From Acetobacter indonesiensis (GTDB taxonomy: Bacteria > Pseudomonadota > Alphaproteobacteria > Acetobacterales > Acetobacteraceae), in the NCBI RefSeq assembly GCF_000963945.1, contig NZ_BAMW01000015.1, positions 1 through 64,000 on the forward strand: 64,000 nt of DNA. The letters run 5' to 3'. A model generated the notes under the pieces. That model was not told the DNA's origin and did not search any database. It worked only from the letters and a program-made list of their open reading frames with translations. Shown in pieces: positions 7,142 through 16,621 of the stretch; positions within the stretch are counted from its first letter, which is position 1, and every line of letters starts with the position of its first letter. A program made the translations under genes and the position numbers.

Positions 7142-8911
7142 ATGCTAACTGTTCTGCATTCCATCATTCTGCCCGAAGCAGAGATCGAACAGTGTGCAGA
7201 CCTTTATTCCCGTGGTGCTATTCTCCAGCCGTTAGAAGACGCTAACGGTTTTTCTGTGCCAGACGGTGGCAGCGTTTCCTTTGATACATTTTATAATGGG
7301 TTTTCTGTCGAAAAATGGCAGAGCCTTGGCACGATTGAAAACCTGTTCCTGCATATGCAGGCCAGTGGACAGTTTACCCTGCGCATCATGCATCACGGGG
7401 CTGACGGGGCCGTTACGTGTCTACAGAGTGTCACTGTTAATTGTGTAGATTTTGAAAGCACAACAATACCGGTTGCAGCATGGTCGGCTTTGAAAGAAGG
7501 CATGCTTTTTCTGCGCATTGAAGGCAGGGAAAAGACAGCCGTAAAAACAATGCGTCTGGTGACAGAAACGGCACCTGTCATGCGGCCCAGACTTGGGGTA
7601 GTCATTACGCATTTCAACCGGCAGGACTATGTTGTTCGGTCAATTGCGCGCGTTCGTAAAAAACTGCTGAATAATGCGTATTATAAAAAAGCGATAGATT
7701 TTATTATTGTTGATAACTCAAACAATTTGAATGCGGATGAACTTGAGGGCGCATCTGTTATTCCCAACCGTAATTACGGGGGCAGTGGGGGCTTCGCGCG
7801 TGGATTGCTTTATCTGAAAGACCAGAACAGCTACACGCATTGCCTGTTTATGGACGATGATATTTCCTGCGAAGTTGAGTCCATTAAACGGGCTTATACC
7901 GTTTTGTCCTATAGCACTGACCCGAAAATTGGTTTGGCTGGTGTTTTGCTTGATGCGGCCAAGCCATGGCATGTTCAGGAAAAAGGAGCCGAATTTAGCG
8001 GCGGGGTTTTCCGACCACTGCATCAAAATGCAGATGCACGGACTGTGCAGAACCTTCTGGGGCTTGAAAAAACGGCAGGTCATCCTGTGTACGGTGGGTG
8101 GTGGTTTTTTGCTTTCCGGCTTGATGCTGTTGATTACTACCCTTTTCCGTTTTTTGTTCGGGGGGATGATGCCCTGTTTGGACTGATCAACAAGTTCACT
8201 ATTTTTACCATGAATGGGATTGCCTGTTTTTCAGAACATTTTTTATCGAAAGAAACAGCACTGACCCGTTATCTGGGGTTCCGCGCATCGCTTGCTGCCT
8301 ATCTGATGGAGGGTCGGGGGAGTGTTGTGCCTGCACTGAAACGAGTTGGGGCAAGTTTTCTGTGGTGTGCGTTTTCTTATCGGTATGAAAGCGCACGCGC
8401 TGTGGCGTTGGCCGTGCGGGATGTGGGGAAGGGGGTATCATTCTGGGGCCGTGACCTCGCCTATCCGCCGTCTCTTAAGGAAATTGAGCGCGAGAATAGT
8501 CATGACGAGCTTCCCTCTTATTTTGCCGAGCATGCTTTTAGCACGGACGCCGCACCGGAAACTGGGCTGCGGAAGATTATCAGGGCCATCACATTAAACG
8601 GTCACTTGATTCCGTCAGTGATAATGAAGAAAAATCCTTTATACACCAGCGAATATGCACGCGGTCTTTTGTCAAAAGTGTTTATGACCCGGCGTGTGGT
8701 TTACCAGAAATATGAGACGAATAAGGTCTTTAGTCGGGATGTGAACCGGAAAACATTTTTCACAAACCTTTTTGAATTTGGCCGATATGGGGTGTCATTC
8801 ACACTACGCTATCGCACTCTTGCCAAGGATTATCAGCAGAACGGACGGAAACTGTGCACAGAAGCCTTCTGGCGAAAGGTTTATTCTTCTTCAGAAGACA
8901 AAAACTGCTAG
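7142..8911 (+). CDS. GlfT2-like galactofuranosyltransferase homologue (GT2)
   Basis: A 589-residue glycosyltransferase built like mycobacterial GlfT2. It has an N-terminal beta-sandwich domain (about 1-150), then a GT-A domain beginning PRLGVVITHFNRQDYV, with IIVDNSNN near 196, the NRNYGGSGGFARGL loop near 215, the metal-binding acidic cluster CLFMDDDIS near 242, GGWWFFAF near 322 and the putative catalytic-base segment FVRGDDALFG near 340. The C-terminal third is helical. GlfT2 family enzymes polymerise galactofuranose from UDP-Galf; the donor here is inferred, and no UDP-galactopyranose mutase gene is in the window. Base composition is visibly A+T-richer than neighbouring genes and the gene lies just after two tRNAs, so lateral acquisition is possible. 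Confidence 0.8.
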   Translation: MLTVLHSIILPEAEIEQCADLYSRGAILQPLEDANGFSVPDGGSVSFDTFYNGFSVEKWQSLGTIENLFLHMQASGQFTLRIMHHGADGAVTCLQSVTVNCVDFESTTIPVAAWSALKEGMLFLRIEGREKTAVKTMRLVTETAPVMRPRLGVVITHFNRQDYVVRSIARVRKKLLNNAYYKKAIDFIIVDNSNNLNADELEGASVIPNRNYGGSGGFARGLLYLKDQNSYTHCLFMDDDISCEVESIKRAYTVLSYSTDPKIGLAGVLLDAAKPWHVQEKGAEFSGGVFRPLHQNADARTVQNLLGLEKTAGHPVYGGWWFFAFRLDAVDYYPFPFFVRGDDALFGLINKFTIFTMNGIACFSEHFLSKETALTRYLGFRASLAAYLMEGRGSVVPALKRVGASFLWCAFSYRYESARAVALAVRDVGKGVSFWGRDLAYPPSLKEIERENSHDELPSYFAEHAFSTDAAPETGLRKIIRAITLNGHLIPSVIMKKNPLYTSEYARGLLSKVFMTRRVVYQKYETNKVFSRDVNRKTFFTNLFEFGRYGVSFTLRYRTLAKDYQQNGRKLCTEAFWRKVYSSSEDKNC

Positions 8912-8981
8912 TCTGGTTCTCTTTTGAAAATCTCTTTGCCTAAGACAGGTTAAATGTCTTGAAAAATTAAGGTGCCGTGTA

Positions 8982-10736
8982 ATGTTCTATAAAAACAGAC
9001 CATCATATTCTTACACAGGTACATTTGCCCGCCAATGGGTGCGCTCGCTGCTGCTTGCATCGGTGGTAACGTGTACAGTGCCAGCCGCAGCATTTGCCGC
9101 AGAGGCAGATGCGGCTACAGCGCAGGATGCGGCATCTGACCCTTATGCACCGATTGATCCGCACAAAATGTCAGACATCATGCGGGTTCTGGCATCAGAT
9201 GCATTTGAAGGGCGCGCACCGGGCACACAAGGCGAAGAACGCACTGTGGCATGGATTATTGACCAGTATCAGAAACTGGGCCTGGAGCCTGCGGGCGACA
9301 ATGGTGGGTGGACGCAAACCGTACCACTTTTGCGGACCCGTGTTGGGAAACCAAGTGTATCGCAAGTCAGTTTTTTAGGAAAAACTGTTCCTTTGGTGCA
9401 GAATAAGGATATTTATTTTGCAACGGTAAGGCCTGTCACACAGATTGATATTACAAAAGTACCCATGGTATTTGTGGGCTATGGTGTTCACGCGCCTGAA
9501 CGCGGATGGGATGATTTCAAGGGCGTGGATTTGAAAGGCAAAATTGCGGTCTTTCTGATTAATGATCCCGATTTTGAAGCCAAGCCTGAAGATGCTGCCC
9601 ACGGCCGTTTCAATGGCCGCGCCATGACCTATTACGGGCGCTGGACCTATAAATATGAAGAAGCAGCCCGACGCGGGGCGATTGGTGCTCTGATTGTGCA
9701 TGACACGCCCGGAGCATCCTACGGGTGGGAAACGGTCATTGCCCCCGGCGGGGAAGCATTTGATAGTGTGCATGGTGCTAAAGACCAGTCTGTTTTGATG
9801 CAGGGCTGGCTTTCAGGCGATGCCGCTAACAGGCTGTTTTCTGCGGCTGGGCTTGATCTGGCTGAACAACGGGTTAAGGCGCGACAGACTGATTTTGCCC
9901 CTGTCACGTTACAGAACGCTGCATTTTCTTTGAAAGTGCCAGTACAGAAAACAGACCTTAAAAGTCAGAATGTGCTGGCCAAAATAACCGGGGCCAAAAC
10001 GCCAGATGAAAGCGTGATGTTTGGCGCACATTGGGATGCGTATGGCACCAGCACTGATGCGCGTGGTCAAATGGTAATGCGCCGCGGCGCGATTGATGAT
10101 GGCTCTGGTATTGCGGGTGTTCTGGAAATTGCCCGTGCCTTTAAAGCTGGTCCTCAACCTGACCGTACGGTGGTGTTTGCAGCATGGACGGCAGAAGAAC
10201 GTGGTCTTCTTGGTTCAGGTTGGTATGCCGCGCATCCACTGGTCAAACTGGAAAAAACGGCAGCTAATTTCACGATGGATGTTTTGCAGATGGCTGGCCC
10301 GGCCCGTAATGCCTTCATGGTAGGGGCAGGGCAGAATACGGTGCAGGATGATGTTGCCGCGGTTGCTAAGAAGCAGGGGCGCACCATGGTGGCAGAAGCC
10401 ATGCCAGAACGCGGTGCATTCTACCGCGCAGACCATCTGCCGTTTGCCCGTGCAGGCGTACCAGTCGTGGCCATGATGGACATGGCAGGTTACCCTGACC
10501 TGATAAACGGTGGTGTGGCTGCTGGTAAGGCTTGGTTGCAGGGCTATATGGCCTGTTACCATCAGGCATGTGACGCATGGAACCCGAACTGGGATGTGCG
10601 GGGTGCGGCAGAAGATGTGGCGCTACTATACACTGTAGGCAAAAATCTGGCGTTTTCGCAAAAATGGCCGCAATGGAAGCCGGATTCTGAATTTGCGAGT
10701 ATTCGTGATGCAAGCCGGGCCGCCCGTCGCAATTAA
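8982..10736 (+). CDS. Secreted M28 family zinc aminopeptidase with PA domain
   Basis: A 584-residue exported metallopeptidase. The signal peptide ends after AAAFA (about residue 39). A protease-associated insert occupies roughly residues 130-300 (FVGYGVHAPERGWDDFKGVD, GKIAVFLINDPD). The M28 catalytic core follows: zinc ligands and catalytic residues are visible in GAHWDAYG (about 350), AIDDGSGIAG (about 370) and WTAEERGLLGS (about 405). M28 enzymes trim N-terminal residues from peptides in the periplasm. AAGG precedes the ATG at 8982. It is a single gene, ending 7 nt from the convergent holC. Confidence 0.88.
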   Translation: MFYKNRPSYSYTGTFARQWVRSLLLASVVTCTVPAAAFAAEADAATAQDAASDPYAPIDPHKMSDIMRVLASDAFEGRAPGTQGEERTVAWIIDQYQKLGLEPAGDNGGWTQTVPLLRTRVGKPSVSQVSFLGKTVPLVQNKDIYFATVRPVTQIDITKVPMVFVGYGVHAPERGWDDFKGVDLKGKIAVFLINDPDFEAKPEDAAHGRFNGRAMTYYGRWTYKYEEAARRGAIGALIVHDTPGASYGWETVIAPGGEAFDSVHGAKDQSVLMQGWLSGDAANRLFSAAGLDLAEQRVKARQTDFAPVTLQNAAFSLKVPVQKTDLKSQNVLAKITGAKTPDESVMFGAHWDAYGTSTDARGQMVMRRGAIDDGSGIAGVLEIARAFKAGPQPDRTVVFAAWTAEERGLLGSGWYAAHPLVKLEKTAANFTMDVLQMAGPARNAFMVGAGQNTVQDDVAAVAKKQGRTMVAEAMPERGAFYRADHLPFARAGVPVVAMMDMAGYPDLINGGVAAGKAWLQGYMACYHQACDAWNPNWDVRGAAEDVALLYTVGKNLAFSQKWPQWKPDSEFASIRDASRAARRN

Positions 10737-10743
10737 CGGGTGA

Positions 10744-11190
10744 TTAGCGCGCCCGTTTCCATCCTTTGTCTTCCTGTCGCCAGTAGGCCAGTTCATGGCC
10801 TGCTGTTTTTAGGGTGGACCAACGGGTGCGCGCAGCGGCAACGGCGTTTTCGTCGTGGCCGTCAAACAGATCAAACACACGCTCAAAAGGTGTGCAGTCA
10901 GAACAGGATCGGTTTTCAAGTAAAAAGAGAAACGGGGCTTTATTTGGTACACTTTCGTCAAGCGCAAGCCAGATGGGCTGTAAGTCAGGCATAAGAATGC
11001 CTTCGCTACCATGGGGCAGCCAAGAGGGTGAAGAAACCTTCCAGAGCGCTTTGTCCACGTCTTCCAGCACTGGCTTGGTCGCACACCATACGGCAGCTTT
11101 CTGACCGCTGGCCAATGTGCGTGACAGCAGTTGCGGCAGTGCTTCCGTCACAGTGGTGCGGGTCAGATGATAAAAGCCGATCTGCGTCAT
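10744..11190 (-). CDS. holC: DNA polymerase III subunit chi
   Basis: A 148-residue protein of the HolC family: IGFYHLTRTTVTEALPQLL at the start, a central GILMPDLQPIWLALDE and FDLFDGHDENAVAAARTRW near the C-terminus. Chi bridges the clamp-loader complex to single-stranded-DNA-binding protein at the replication fork. Length is normal. In many alphaproteobacteria holC follows a leucyl aminopeptidase gene; here an M28 peptidase lies convergent instead. It is transcribed from the 355-bp intergenic region shared with the aldo/keto reductase. Confidence 0.9.
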   Translation of the reverse strand: MTQIGFYHLTRTTVTEALPQLLSRTLASGQKAAVWCATKPVLEDVDKALWKVSSPSWLPHGSEGILMPDLQPIWLALDESVPNKAPFLFLLENRSCSDCTPFERVFDLFDGHDENAVAAARTRWSTLKTAGHELAYWRQEDKGWKRAR

Positions 11191-11545
11191 GCTGGGCGTC
11201 GTCCTCGTCTTCAGGCGTGTGGACTATAACACGTTTGAACGGGGCAAGAAGATCGCGCTTTGAAAGAGTGCTACTGGTCCGTCCTCTGTTTTAAAGTGAG
11301 CTCGAATTGTTATTCATTATTGCCTGATAGAATTTTAGATTATCAATTCAGAAAATAGAGATTTTTTGAATAATACGTTTTCTTGTATGTCATGAACGCA
11401 TGTAAGAGACGCAGAGGGGAACGATCGTTCAGTCCGTGCGCTGGGTGTAGCATAGGTCAGAAAGGCTGATGATGCAGCCCCGCACAGAGGCTGAAGAGGT
11501 GGCATGGATGGGCAGTCGATAGACTGACCGCCATACAGGTGAGTA
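11191..11545. other. 355-bp divergent intergenic region without a gene
   Basis: It separates holC (minus) from the aldo/keto reductase (plus). The middle, 11290-11395, is strongly A+T-rich and has the look of a promoter region. It contains the 12-bp palindrome at 11419-11430. Only very short ORFs are present (for example 17 codons near 11470-11520) and none looks coding. Confidence 0.5.
11419..11430. promoter_or_regulatory. Perfect 12-bp palindrome GAACGATCGTTC, candidate operator
   Basis: A perfect palindrome 116 nt upstream of the aldo/keto reductase start, just downstream of the A+T-rich patch. Short perfect palindromes of this type are typical of dimeric helix-turn-helix repressors, for example of the TetR family. 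No regulator gene is adjacent, so the cognate protein is unknown. Confidence 0.4.
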
Positions 11546-12421
11546 ATGAAAGGCAGCAACGCCATGACGAAAACAGTAACACTTGCTGATGGTACCGTTC
11601 TCCCTGCGTTGGGGATGGGTACCTGGAACATGGGTGAAACCGGCGGGACACGTTTTCAGGACGAGGTCGCCAGCCTGCGTTATGGGCTGGATGCCGGGTT
11701 GCGGGTGATTGATACCGCAGAAATGTATGGCAATGGCCGGTCAGAAAGTTTGGTGGGAGAAGCCATTTTCCCCCAGCGGGACAAGGTGTTTCTTGTCTCA
11801 AAGGTCCTGCCATCCAATGCTTCAGCAGACGGTGTTGCCACAGCATGCCGTAATTCCTTGCGCCGATTGGGAACAGACCGCTTGGATCTGTATCTGCTTC
11901 ACTGGCGGGGTGGGGTGCCGTTGGGGGAAACCATACAGGCATTTCGTAAATTGAAGCAGGAAGGACTTATTCGCCATTGGGGTGTTTCAAACTTTGACGT
12001 GGAAGATATTCTTGAACTGGAAGAATATACCCGCCCCGGCGAGTGTGTGGTGAACCAGATTTTATATAGTCTGGAGCATCGCGGTGTTGAATATGACCTG
12101 CTGGATGCAGACCGCCATCGGAATATTGTCACAATGGCTTACTCCCCGATTGGTCAGGGCGGTGCCTTGTTGCAGAATAAAGCATTGAAGGCTGTTGCTG
12201 CCCGCCACAAAACTTCAACAGGGCCAGCTACACCCGCGCAGATTGCATTGGCTTGGGTGCTGCGTCAGCGGAATATGCTGGCTATCCCGAAGGCGGGAAC
12301 AGTGGCGCATCTGAAACAGAATATTGCAGCGCAGGACATTGAACTGACAGAGGCTGACCTGACAGATCTTGATCAGGCATTTGCTCCACCTTCCAGAAAG
12401 GTCTCGTTGGAAATGATCTGA
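11546..12421 (+). CDS. Aldo/keto reductase
   Basis: A 291-residue NADPH-dependent oxidoreductase with a TIM-barrel fold, of the bacterial 2,5-diketo-D-gluconate reductase-like group. The catalytic tetrad is visible: Asp and Tyr in DTAEMYGNGRSE (about residues 56-67), Lys in FLVSKVLP (about 83) and His in YLLHWRG (about 115). The NADPH-binding end AIPKAGTVAHLKQN is near residue 250. AGGTGAG lies just before the ATG at 11546; the ATG at 11564 is an alternative start. The true carbonyl substrate is not predictable. It is monocistronic, with a palindrome in its upstream region. Confidence 0.9.
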   Translation: MKGSNAMTKTVTLADGTVLPALGMGTWNMGETGGTRFQDEVASLRYGLDAGLRVIDTAEMYGNGRSESLVGEAIFPQRDKVFLVSKVLPSNASADGVATACRNSLRRLGTDRLDLYLLHWRGGVPLGETIQAFRKLKQEGLIRHWGVSNFDVEDILELEEYTRPGECVVNQILYSLEHRGVEYDLLDADRHRNIVTMAYSPIGQGGALLQNKALKAVAARHKTSTGPATPAQIALAWVLRQRNMLAIPKAGTVAHLKQNIAAQDIELTEADLTDLDQAFAPPSRKVSLEMI

Positions 12422-12679
12422 CGAGGCGTTGTTGGAAAGATTTGTGTGTAAGGCTGATAATAGGCGTAATTTCTTCAAATTTTGAAATATGCAGCGGTGC
12501 AAAAATGGTTTGATTTGGCCGAGATGCTAGGCAAATAGTTTTGGTGGAGCCTTAAAAAGAAACCCAACCGCCGCATGTTGTCCTATTTTTTGCAAACGGA
12601 AGCATATACTGGTGATGTGCGGCAGAGGGAGGCAGAACAATTCTGCCAGCTCTCTCTTCTGAACTTTCGGGGGGCCCGC

Positions 12680-13783
12680 TCAGTCTTCGGAACGTGGGCG
12701 GCGGCCGATATGTACTGTCAGAGTAATAGGTTGATTCTGGCGTTGTACTGTCACCTGCACATCAGTATTAGGCCGTGCTGCTGCTACAGCACGGATCATG
12801 CTGCGGGCGGTGTCCATGTGTTCACCAGCCATGGCGGTAATGACGTCGCCTTTTTTCAAGCCGCCGCGCGCCGCTGGGCTGTTGTGGTCAACTTCGGCAA
12901 CGCGTGTGCCGTTGTGGGTAATGATATCTTCTAGCGTGGCCCCTAGCCATCCCCGGTCGATGTGACCATCGCGGCGCAGAGATTCTACAACAGGGATAAC
13001 AATTTCAGACGGGATAGAGAACCCAAGACCCACAGACCCACCCGTGGGGGAGACAATGGCCGTATTCAGCGCAATGACCTGCCCTGCCAGATTAAAGGTC
13101 GGGCCGCCAGAATTGCCGGGGTTAATGGGGGCGTCAAGCTGAAGGAAATCATCAAACGGGCCGGTGCCGATATCCCGCCCACGGGCTGACACTATGCCAG
13201 CAGTTACGGAGGACCCTAGCCCGAAAGGATTGCCCGCCGCGACAATCCAGTCACCAACCTGTACCAGACGGCTGTCACCCCATTCCAGGTAAGGCAGGGG
13301 CGTGGCACTTTTGATTTTGATAACCGCAATATCAGTCAGGTCATCTATCCCCACAAGCTGGGCTGAATATTCCTTTCCGTCCATCAGGGCGACCGTAATC
13401 TTATCGGCGTCTTCTACCACATGCCCGTTGGTAACGATGATACCTGATGGGTCGAGAATAAAGCCCGACCCTGCGCCCAGAACTTCATCTCCGTGCTTGC
13501 GCATTCTTTCCCGGAAACGTCGTTCAAGCGGCGTGCCTTTAACGGCGGAGGGCAGTTTTTTCCGGTTGCCTGAATCCGAATCTCGCGTGACGGCAATGTT
13601 CACCACAGCGGGCACAACTTTACGAACCAGCGGCGCGAAGGATGTGGGGCCAGGAGGGGCAACCAAGGGCACCGCAGGCGCAAAGGCAGGGAGGGGTTGA
13701 GCACGTGCTGGCCCGGCAGCCACCTCGGCACCCGGGAGGCATGTGACCGCGAGAACCGGCAGGCTGCGCAGGAAAGTCTTCAT
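12680..13783 (-). CDS. HtrA/DegP-type periplasmic serine protease, one PDZ domain
   Basis: A 367-residue S1C serine protease. A signal peptide covers about residues 1-28 and is followed by a Pro/Ala-rich linker. The catalytic triad is present: His near 119 (IIVTNGHVVEDAD), Asp near 149 (DDLTDIAVIKI) and Ser near 225 (INPGNSGGPTFN). A single C-terminal PDZ domain (GWLGATLEDI onward, with NSPAARGGLKKGDVITAM) makes it DegS-like in length, while the cleavable leader suggests a soluble periplasmic enzyme. It degrades misfolded envelope proteins. It lies 129 bp downstream of hrpB on the same strand; an inverted repeat at 13856-13871 could be its control site. Confidence 0.9.
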   Translation of the reverse strand: MKTFLRSLPVLAVTCLPGAEVAAGPARAQPLPAFAPAVPLVAPPGPTSFAPLVRKVVPAVVNIAVTRDSDSGNRKKLPSAVKGTPLERRFRERMRKHGDEVLGAGSGFILDPSGIIVTNGHVVEDADKITVALMDGKEYSAQLVGIDDLTDIAVIKIKSATPLPYLEWGDSRLVQVGDWIVAAGNPFGLGSSVTAGIVSARGRDIGTGPFDDFLQLDAPINPGNSGGPTFNLAGQVIALNTAIVSPTGGSVGLGFSIPSEIVIPVVESLRRDGHIDRGWLGATLEDIITHNGTRVAEVDHNSPAARGGLKKGDVITAMAGEHMDTARSMIRAVAAARPNTDVQVTVQRQNQPITLTVHIGRRPRSED

Positions 13784-13855
13784 CGTGCTGTGGTGTTACA
13801 TCCCATCATGCTCACTTGTGCCCTTGTTTGCGCCATTTGTGCAATGGGAGTATGG

Positions 13856-13871
13856 ATTTGTTGTAACAAAT
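13856..13871. promoter_or_regulatory. Inverted repeat upstream of htrA-type gene
   Basis: ATTTGTT and AACAAAT arms with a 2-nt spacer, 73 nt upstream of the protease start, in the 129-bp gap after hrpB. Possible operator or promoter element; not assignable to a known regulator. Confidence 0.25.
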
Positions 13872-13912
13872 TCAGCAATCTGTGGCGTAAATTCGACAGA
13901 TGTCATGAAACC

Positions 13913-16480
13913 TTAACGCTTGGGGCCGCGAGGTTTTGCCGGAGCCAAGGCTGGGTTTTCGGGCCATTCATGTTTGGGGTATCGGCCCCGCATATCACGC
14001 CGCATATCTGCCCAGCCACCCTGCCAGAAGCCCGCCAGATCTGCCGTGATAGCCTGTGGTCGCCCAGCGGGGGAAAGCAACGCAAGCCGTAAAGGTACAC
14101 GGCCTGCGGCAAGTTGCGGTGTTTTGTCCGTGCCATAAAAGACCTGTGCCCGAGCTTCAGCAACCGGCACGGGTTGTGTGTAGTCAACACTGGCGGTTCC
14201 GCCCGGCAACGCAAGCGTGGTGGGTAAATTGGTATCAAGCCACTGCGTGCGGGCATAGCCCAGAGAGGTGCGCAGAAGCATCAGCACATCTAACCCTTTC
14301 AAATCTGCGACGGATGTTAGTCCATCCAGCCAAGGGGCCAGCCAGTCATCCATGGTGGCGGACAGGGCGGTTGTTGAAAAATCTGGCCAGTCTTCTTCAA
14401 CGCCGTGTGTGCCACCGGGCAGGGTACGGGCCAGTTCTACACGCGCCTGAAGTTGGCGGGCGGCGTTGGTCCAGTCCAACGTGGTTTCAGGTGTGGCTTT
14501 GGCTTGCGCCAGCAGAAGGGATGCAGCGTCGCCGCTCTGCACTTTTTCCGTGCGGTCACGCAGTATCAGGCAACCGATACGCGTGCGGCGGCGGGCCAGA
14601 ATATTGCCTGATACGGAATCAAGCGACGTCTCGACCTGCTCTTTCGTGCGGTCAAGCAATGCGGGTGGCAGCGCGTTCAGATCAAGTGGGGCTGCCAGTC
14701 TGATTTCGGCTGATGTGCGTAAGTGCAGGCCAGCGACGGCCAACAGTTTTTTTTCAGCCAATGGGTCGTCGCGCCGCAAGCGGGCGTTTGTGCCGCTGGA
14801 AAGCCGGAAATTCCCAGCCTCCCCGCGTGACAGGGCAATCCGGTCAGGAAAGCCGGCGGAGAGGAGTGCGGCTGGGTCGCCTGCGGCAGGGTGGCGGGCA
14901 CTTAACCCCAGCCGAAGCCGAAAACGGCCAGCTGCCTGCCGAATACGCGCCAGAGCCCCCCGGTCTGCATCTGGATGATCACCGCCCGCGATCAGATCAA
15001 GACGAAGGGAAATGTCAGCCGGAGGAATGGGCGGTGGCCCAGACCGCCCGACGGCACGGGGGCGGAGGGGGTCTCGCTCTTCCAGTAGGGCAGCGAGGTC
15101 CGCTGCCAGTGCAGCTTCTTCTTCCGTGTTGGCCGCCAGCATCATGGCGGCAAGGCGCGGGTGTGTCCCAAGGGTTGCCATGTTGTGGCCGAGTTTTGTG
15201 ATCGTGCCCGACTCATCCAGCGCGCCCAGCATGGTCAGCAGATCACGCGCCGCAGCAATGGCGCTGCCTGGCGGCTGGTCTGGCAGGGGAAGTGGGGTCT
15301 GATTAGCGCCAACGGTATCGGCCCATAATGCGGTCGCCAGTACGAAATCGGCCAGATCGGCTTCCAGAATTTCAGGTCTGTCGTGCTGGGGCAGGCCGCG
15401 TTCCGTAGCAGTTGTCCAGAGGCATATGGCGGTGCCCGGGGCTTCTCGCCCGGCGCGGCCAGCGCGCTGGCGGGCTGCGGCTTTTGAAATACGCACAGTT
15501 TCAAGCCGGGACAGACCCGCCCCCGCGTCAAAGCGGGGAGCGCGACGGAAACCACCATCAATCACAACTCTGACGCCCGGAACAGTCAGCGAGGTTTCGG
15601 CAATGGACGTTGCCAGAATAACGCGACGCTCGCCCGCATTGCCGGGACGGAGCACACGCGCTTGCTCCGCCGGGGGGAGTTCGCCGTGCAGAGGCAGAAC
15701 GGTTGCCCCGCAGCCTTCCAGCAACTGCGTGGTGCGGCGTATCTCACCCGTACCGGGGAGAAAAACCAGAATATCGCCTTCAGTATCACCCAGAGCCTGT
15801 TTGACAGCATTGGCTGTTGTGGGGGCCAGATCACGCACATGGGTGATATCGCGTTTGGCATGATGCACCGTTAACGGAAACATGCGGCCTTCGCTGGTGA
15901 TAACCGGCGCATTCATCAGGGCGGCAAGGCGGTCTGTTTCTGCTGTGGCAGACATGGCGACCAGTCGTAGGTCGGGCCGCAGCGTGCGTTGCAAATCAAG
16001 ACAGAACGCCAGAGCCAGATCAGCTTCCAGCGACCGTTCATGGACTTCGTCTATAATGACGCAGGCCACATTTTCCAGCATGGGGTCACCCAGCAGGCGA
16101 CGCAGAAACAGCCCCTCGGTCAGCACTTCAATACGTGTTCGGTCTGAAATGGCAGAGTCCAGGCGGGTGCGGTAGCCAGCAAAGCCGCCCACATCTTCCC
16201 CCATCACGGCTGAAATACGCTGGGCTGCGGCACGGGCCGCCAGCCTGCGTGGTTCAAGCATGATGATGCGGTCTGCTTCACGCCGCCATGGTGCCTTTGC
16301 CAGCACAGGGGGCACTGTGGTGGTTTTACCGGCCCCCGGTGGGGCAACCAGAATAGCCGATGCCGGATGGTCAGCCGATGGATCATGCGCGAGTGCCGCA
16401 TAGAGGTTCGGCAAGGCTTCCTGCACGGGAAGGCCATCGGCCAGGGCAAACAGATCTGACGGAAAAGACGGTGTTGGCAT
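13913..16480 (-). CDS. hrpB: ATP-dependent RNA helicase HrpB
   Basis: An 855-residue DEAH-box helicase. Motif I APPGAGKTTTVPPVL is near residue 45, motif II is IIDEVHERSLEADLA near 140 (DEVH variant), motif III is MSATAE near 175, and motif VI QRAGRAGRE is near 325. The HrpB-specific C-terminal domain follows, ending in a basic APAKPRGPKR tail. The family resembles HrpA; its cellular role is poorly defined. The frame allows a TTG start at 16516, but the ATG at 16480 gives the typical N-terminus; neither has a convincing ribosome site. It may be co-transcribed with the htrA-type gene downstream. Confidence 0.93.
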   Translation of the reverse strand: MPTPSFPSDLFALADGLPVQEALPNLYAALAHDPSADHPASAILVAPPGAGKTTTVPPVLAKAPWRREADRIIMLEPRRLAARAAAQRISAVMGEDVGGFAGYRTRLDSAISDRTRIEVLTEGLFLRRLLGDPMLENVACVIIDEVHERSLEADLALAFCLDLQRTLRPDLRLVAMSATAETDRLAALMNAPVITSEGRMFPLTVHHAKRDITHVRDLAPTTANAVKQALGDTEGDILVFLPGTGEIRRTTQLLEGCGATVLPLHGELPPAEQARVLRPGNAGERRVILATSIAETSLTVPGVRVVIDGGFRRAPRFDAGAGLSRLETVRISKAAARQRAGRAGREAPGTAICLWTTATERGLPQHDRPEILEADLADFVLATALWADTVGANQTPLPLPDQPPGSAIAAARDLLTMLGALDESGTITKLGHNMATLGTHPRLAAMMLAANTEEEAALAADLAALLEERDPLRPRAVGRSGPPPIPPADISLRLDLIAGGDHPDADRGALARIRQAAGRFRLRLGLSARHPAAGDPAALLSAGFPDRIALSRGEAGNFRLSSGTNARLRRDDPLAEKKLLAVAGLHLRTSAEIRLAAPLDLNALPPALLDRTKEQVETSLDSVSGNILARRRTRIGCLILRDRTEKVQSGDAASLLLAQAKATPETTLDWTNAARQLQARVELARTLPGGTHGVEEDWPDFSTTALSATMDDWLAPWLDGLTSVADLKGLDVLMLLRTSLGYARTQWLDTNLPTTLALPGGTASVDYTQPVPVAEARAQVFYGTDKTPQLAAGRVPLRLALLSPAGRPQAITADLAGFWQGGWADMRRDMRGRYPKHEWPENPALAPAKPRGPKR

Positions 16481-16597
16481 AAGGGCGTTATGGCTGATCA
16501 GCACTGGTGGCGGCAATGTCTGGCGGTCGCAATAATTGCGAGGCTGAAGAAAACGGGTCTCAACTCACTAAAAACAGTTGTGGTTTTTCACAGGAAG

Positions 16598-16621
16598 GTG
16601 ATATGCGATTGATTCTCATTT
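16598..16621. promoter_or_regulatory. Possible Fur-type site before TonB receptor
   Basis: The stretch 16598-16621 contains GATTGATTCTCATTT, which resembles part of a Fur box (tandem GATAAT-type hexamers). A candidate promoter overlaps: TTGTGG at 16578-16583 and ATATGC at 16601-16606, 17 nt apart. Siderophore receptors are classic Fur targets, which supports the reading, but the match is partial. Confidence 0.4.

Noticed and set aside
6778-7167. Minus-strand frame through tRNA-Arg giving a CWIRTSGPQLRRL-like peptide
   Set aside because: A classic spurious translation of a tRNA gene.
12631-12647. GGCAGAA-CAA-TTCTGCC hairpin after the htrA-type gene
   Set aside because: A perfect stem with a 3-nt loop, but no T-run on the minus strand; too weak to call a terminator.
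14056-14703. Plus-strand frame of 215 codons antisense to hrpB
   Set aside because: A shadow of a high-G+C gene; Trp/Arg/Gly-rich product without any motif.
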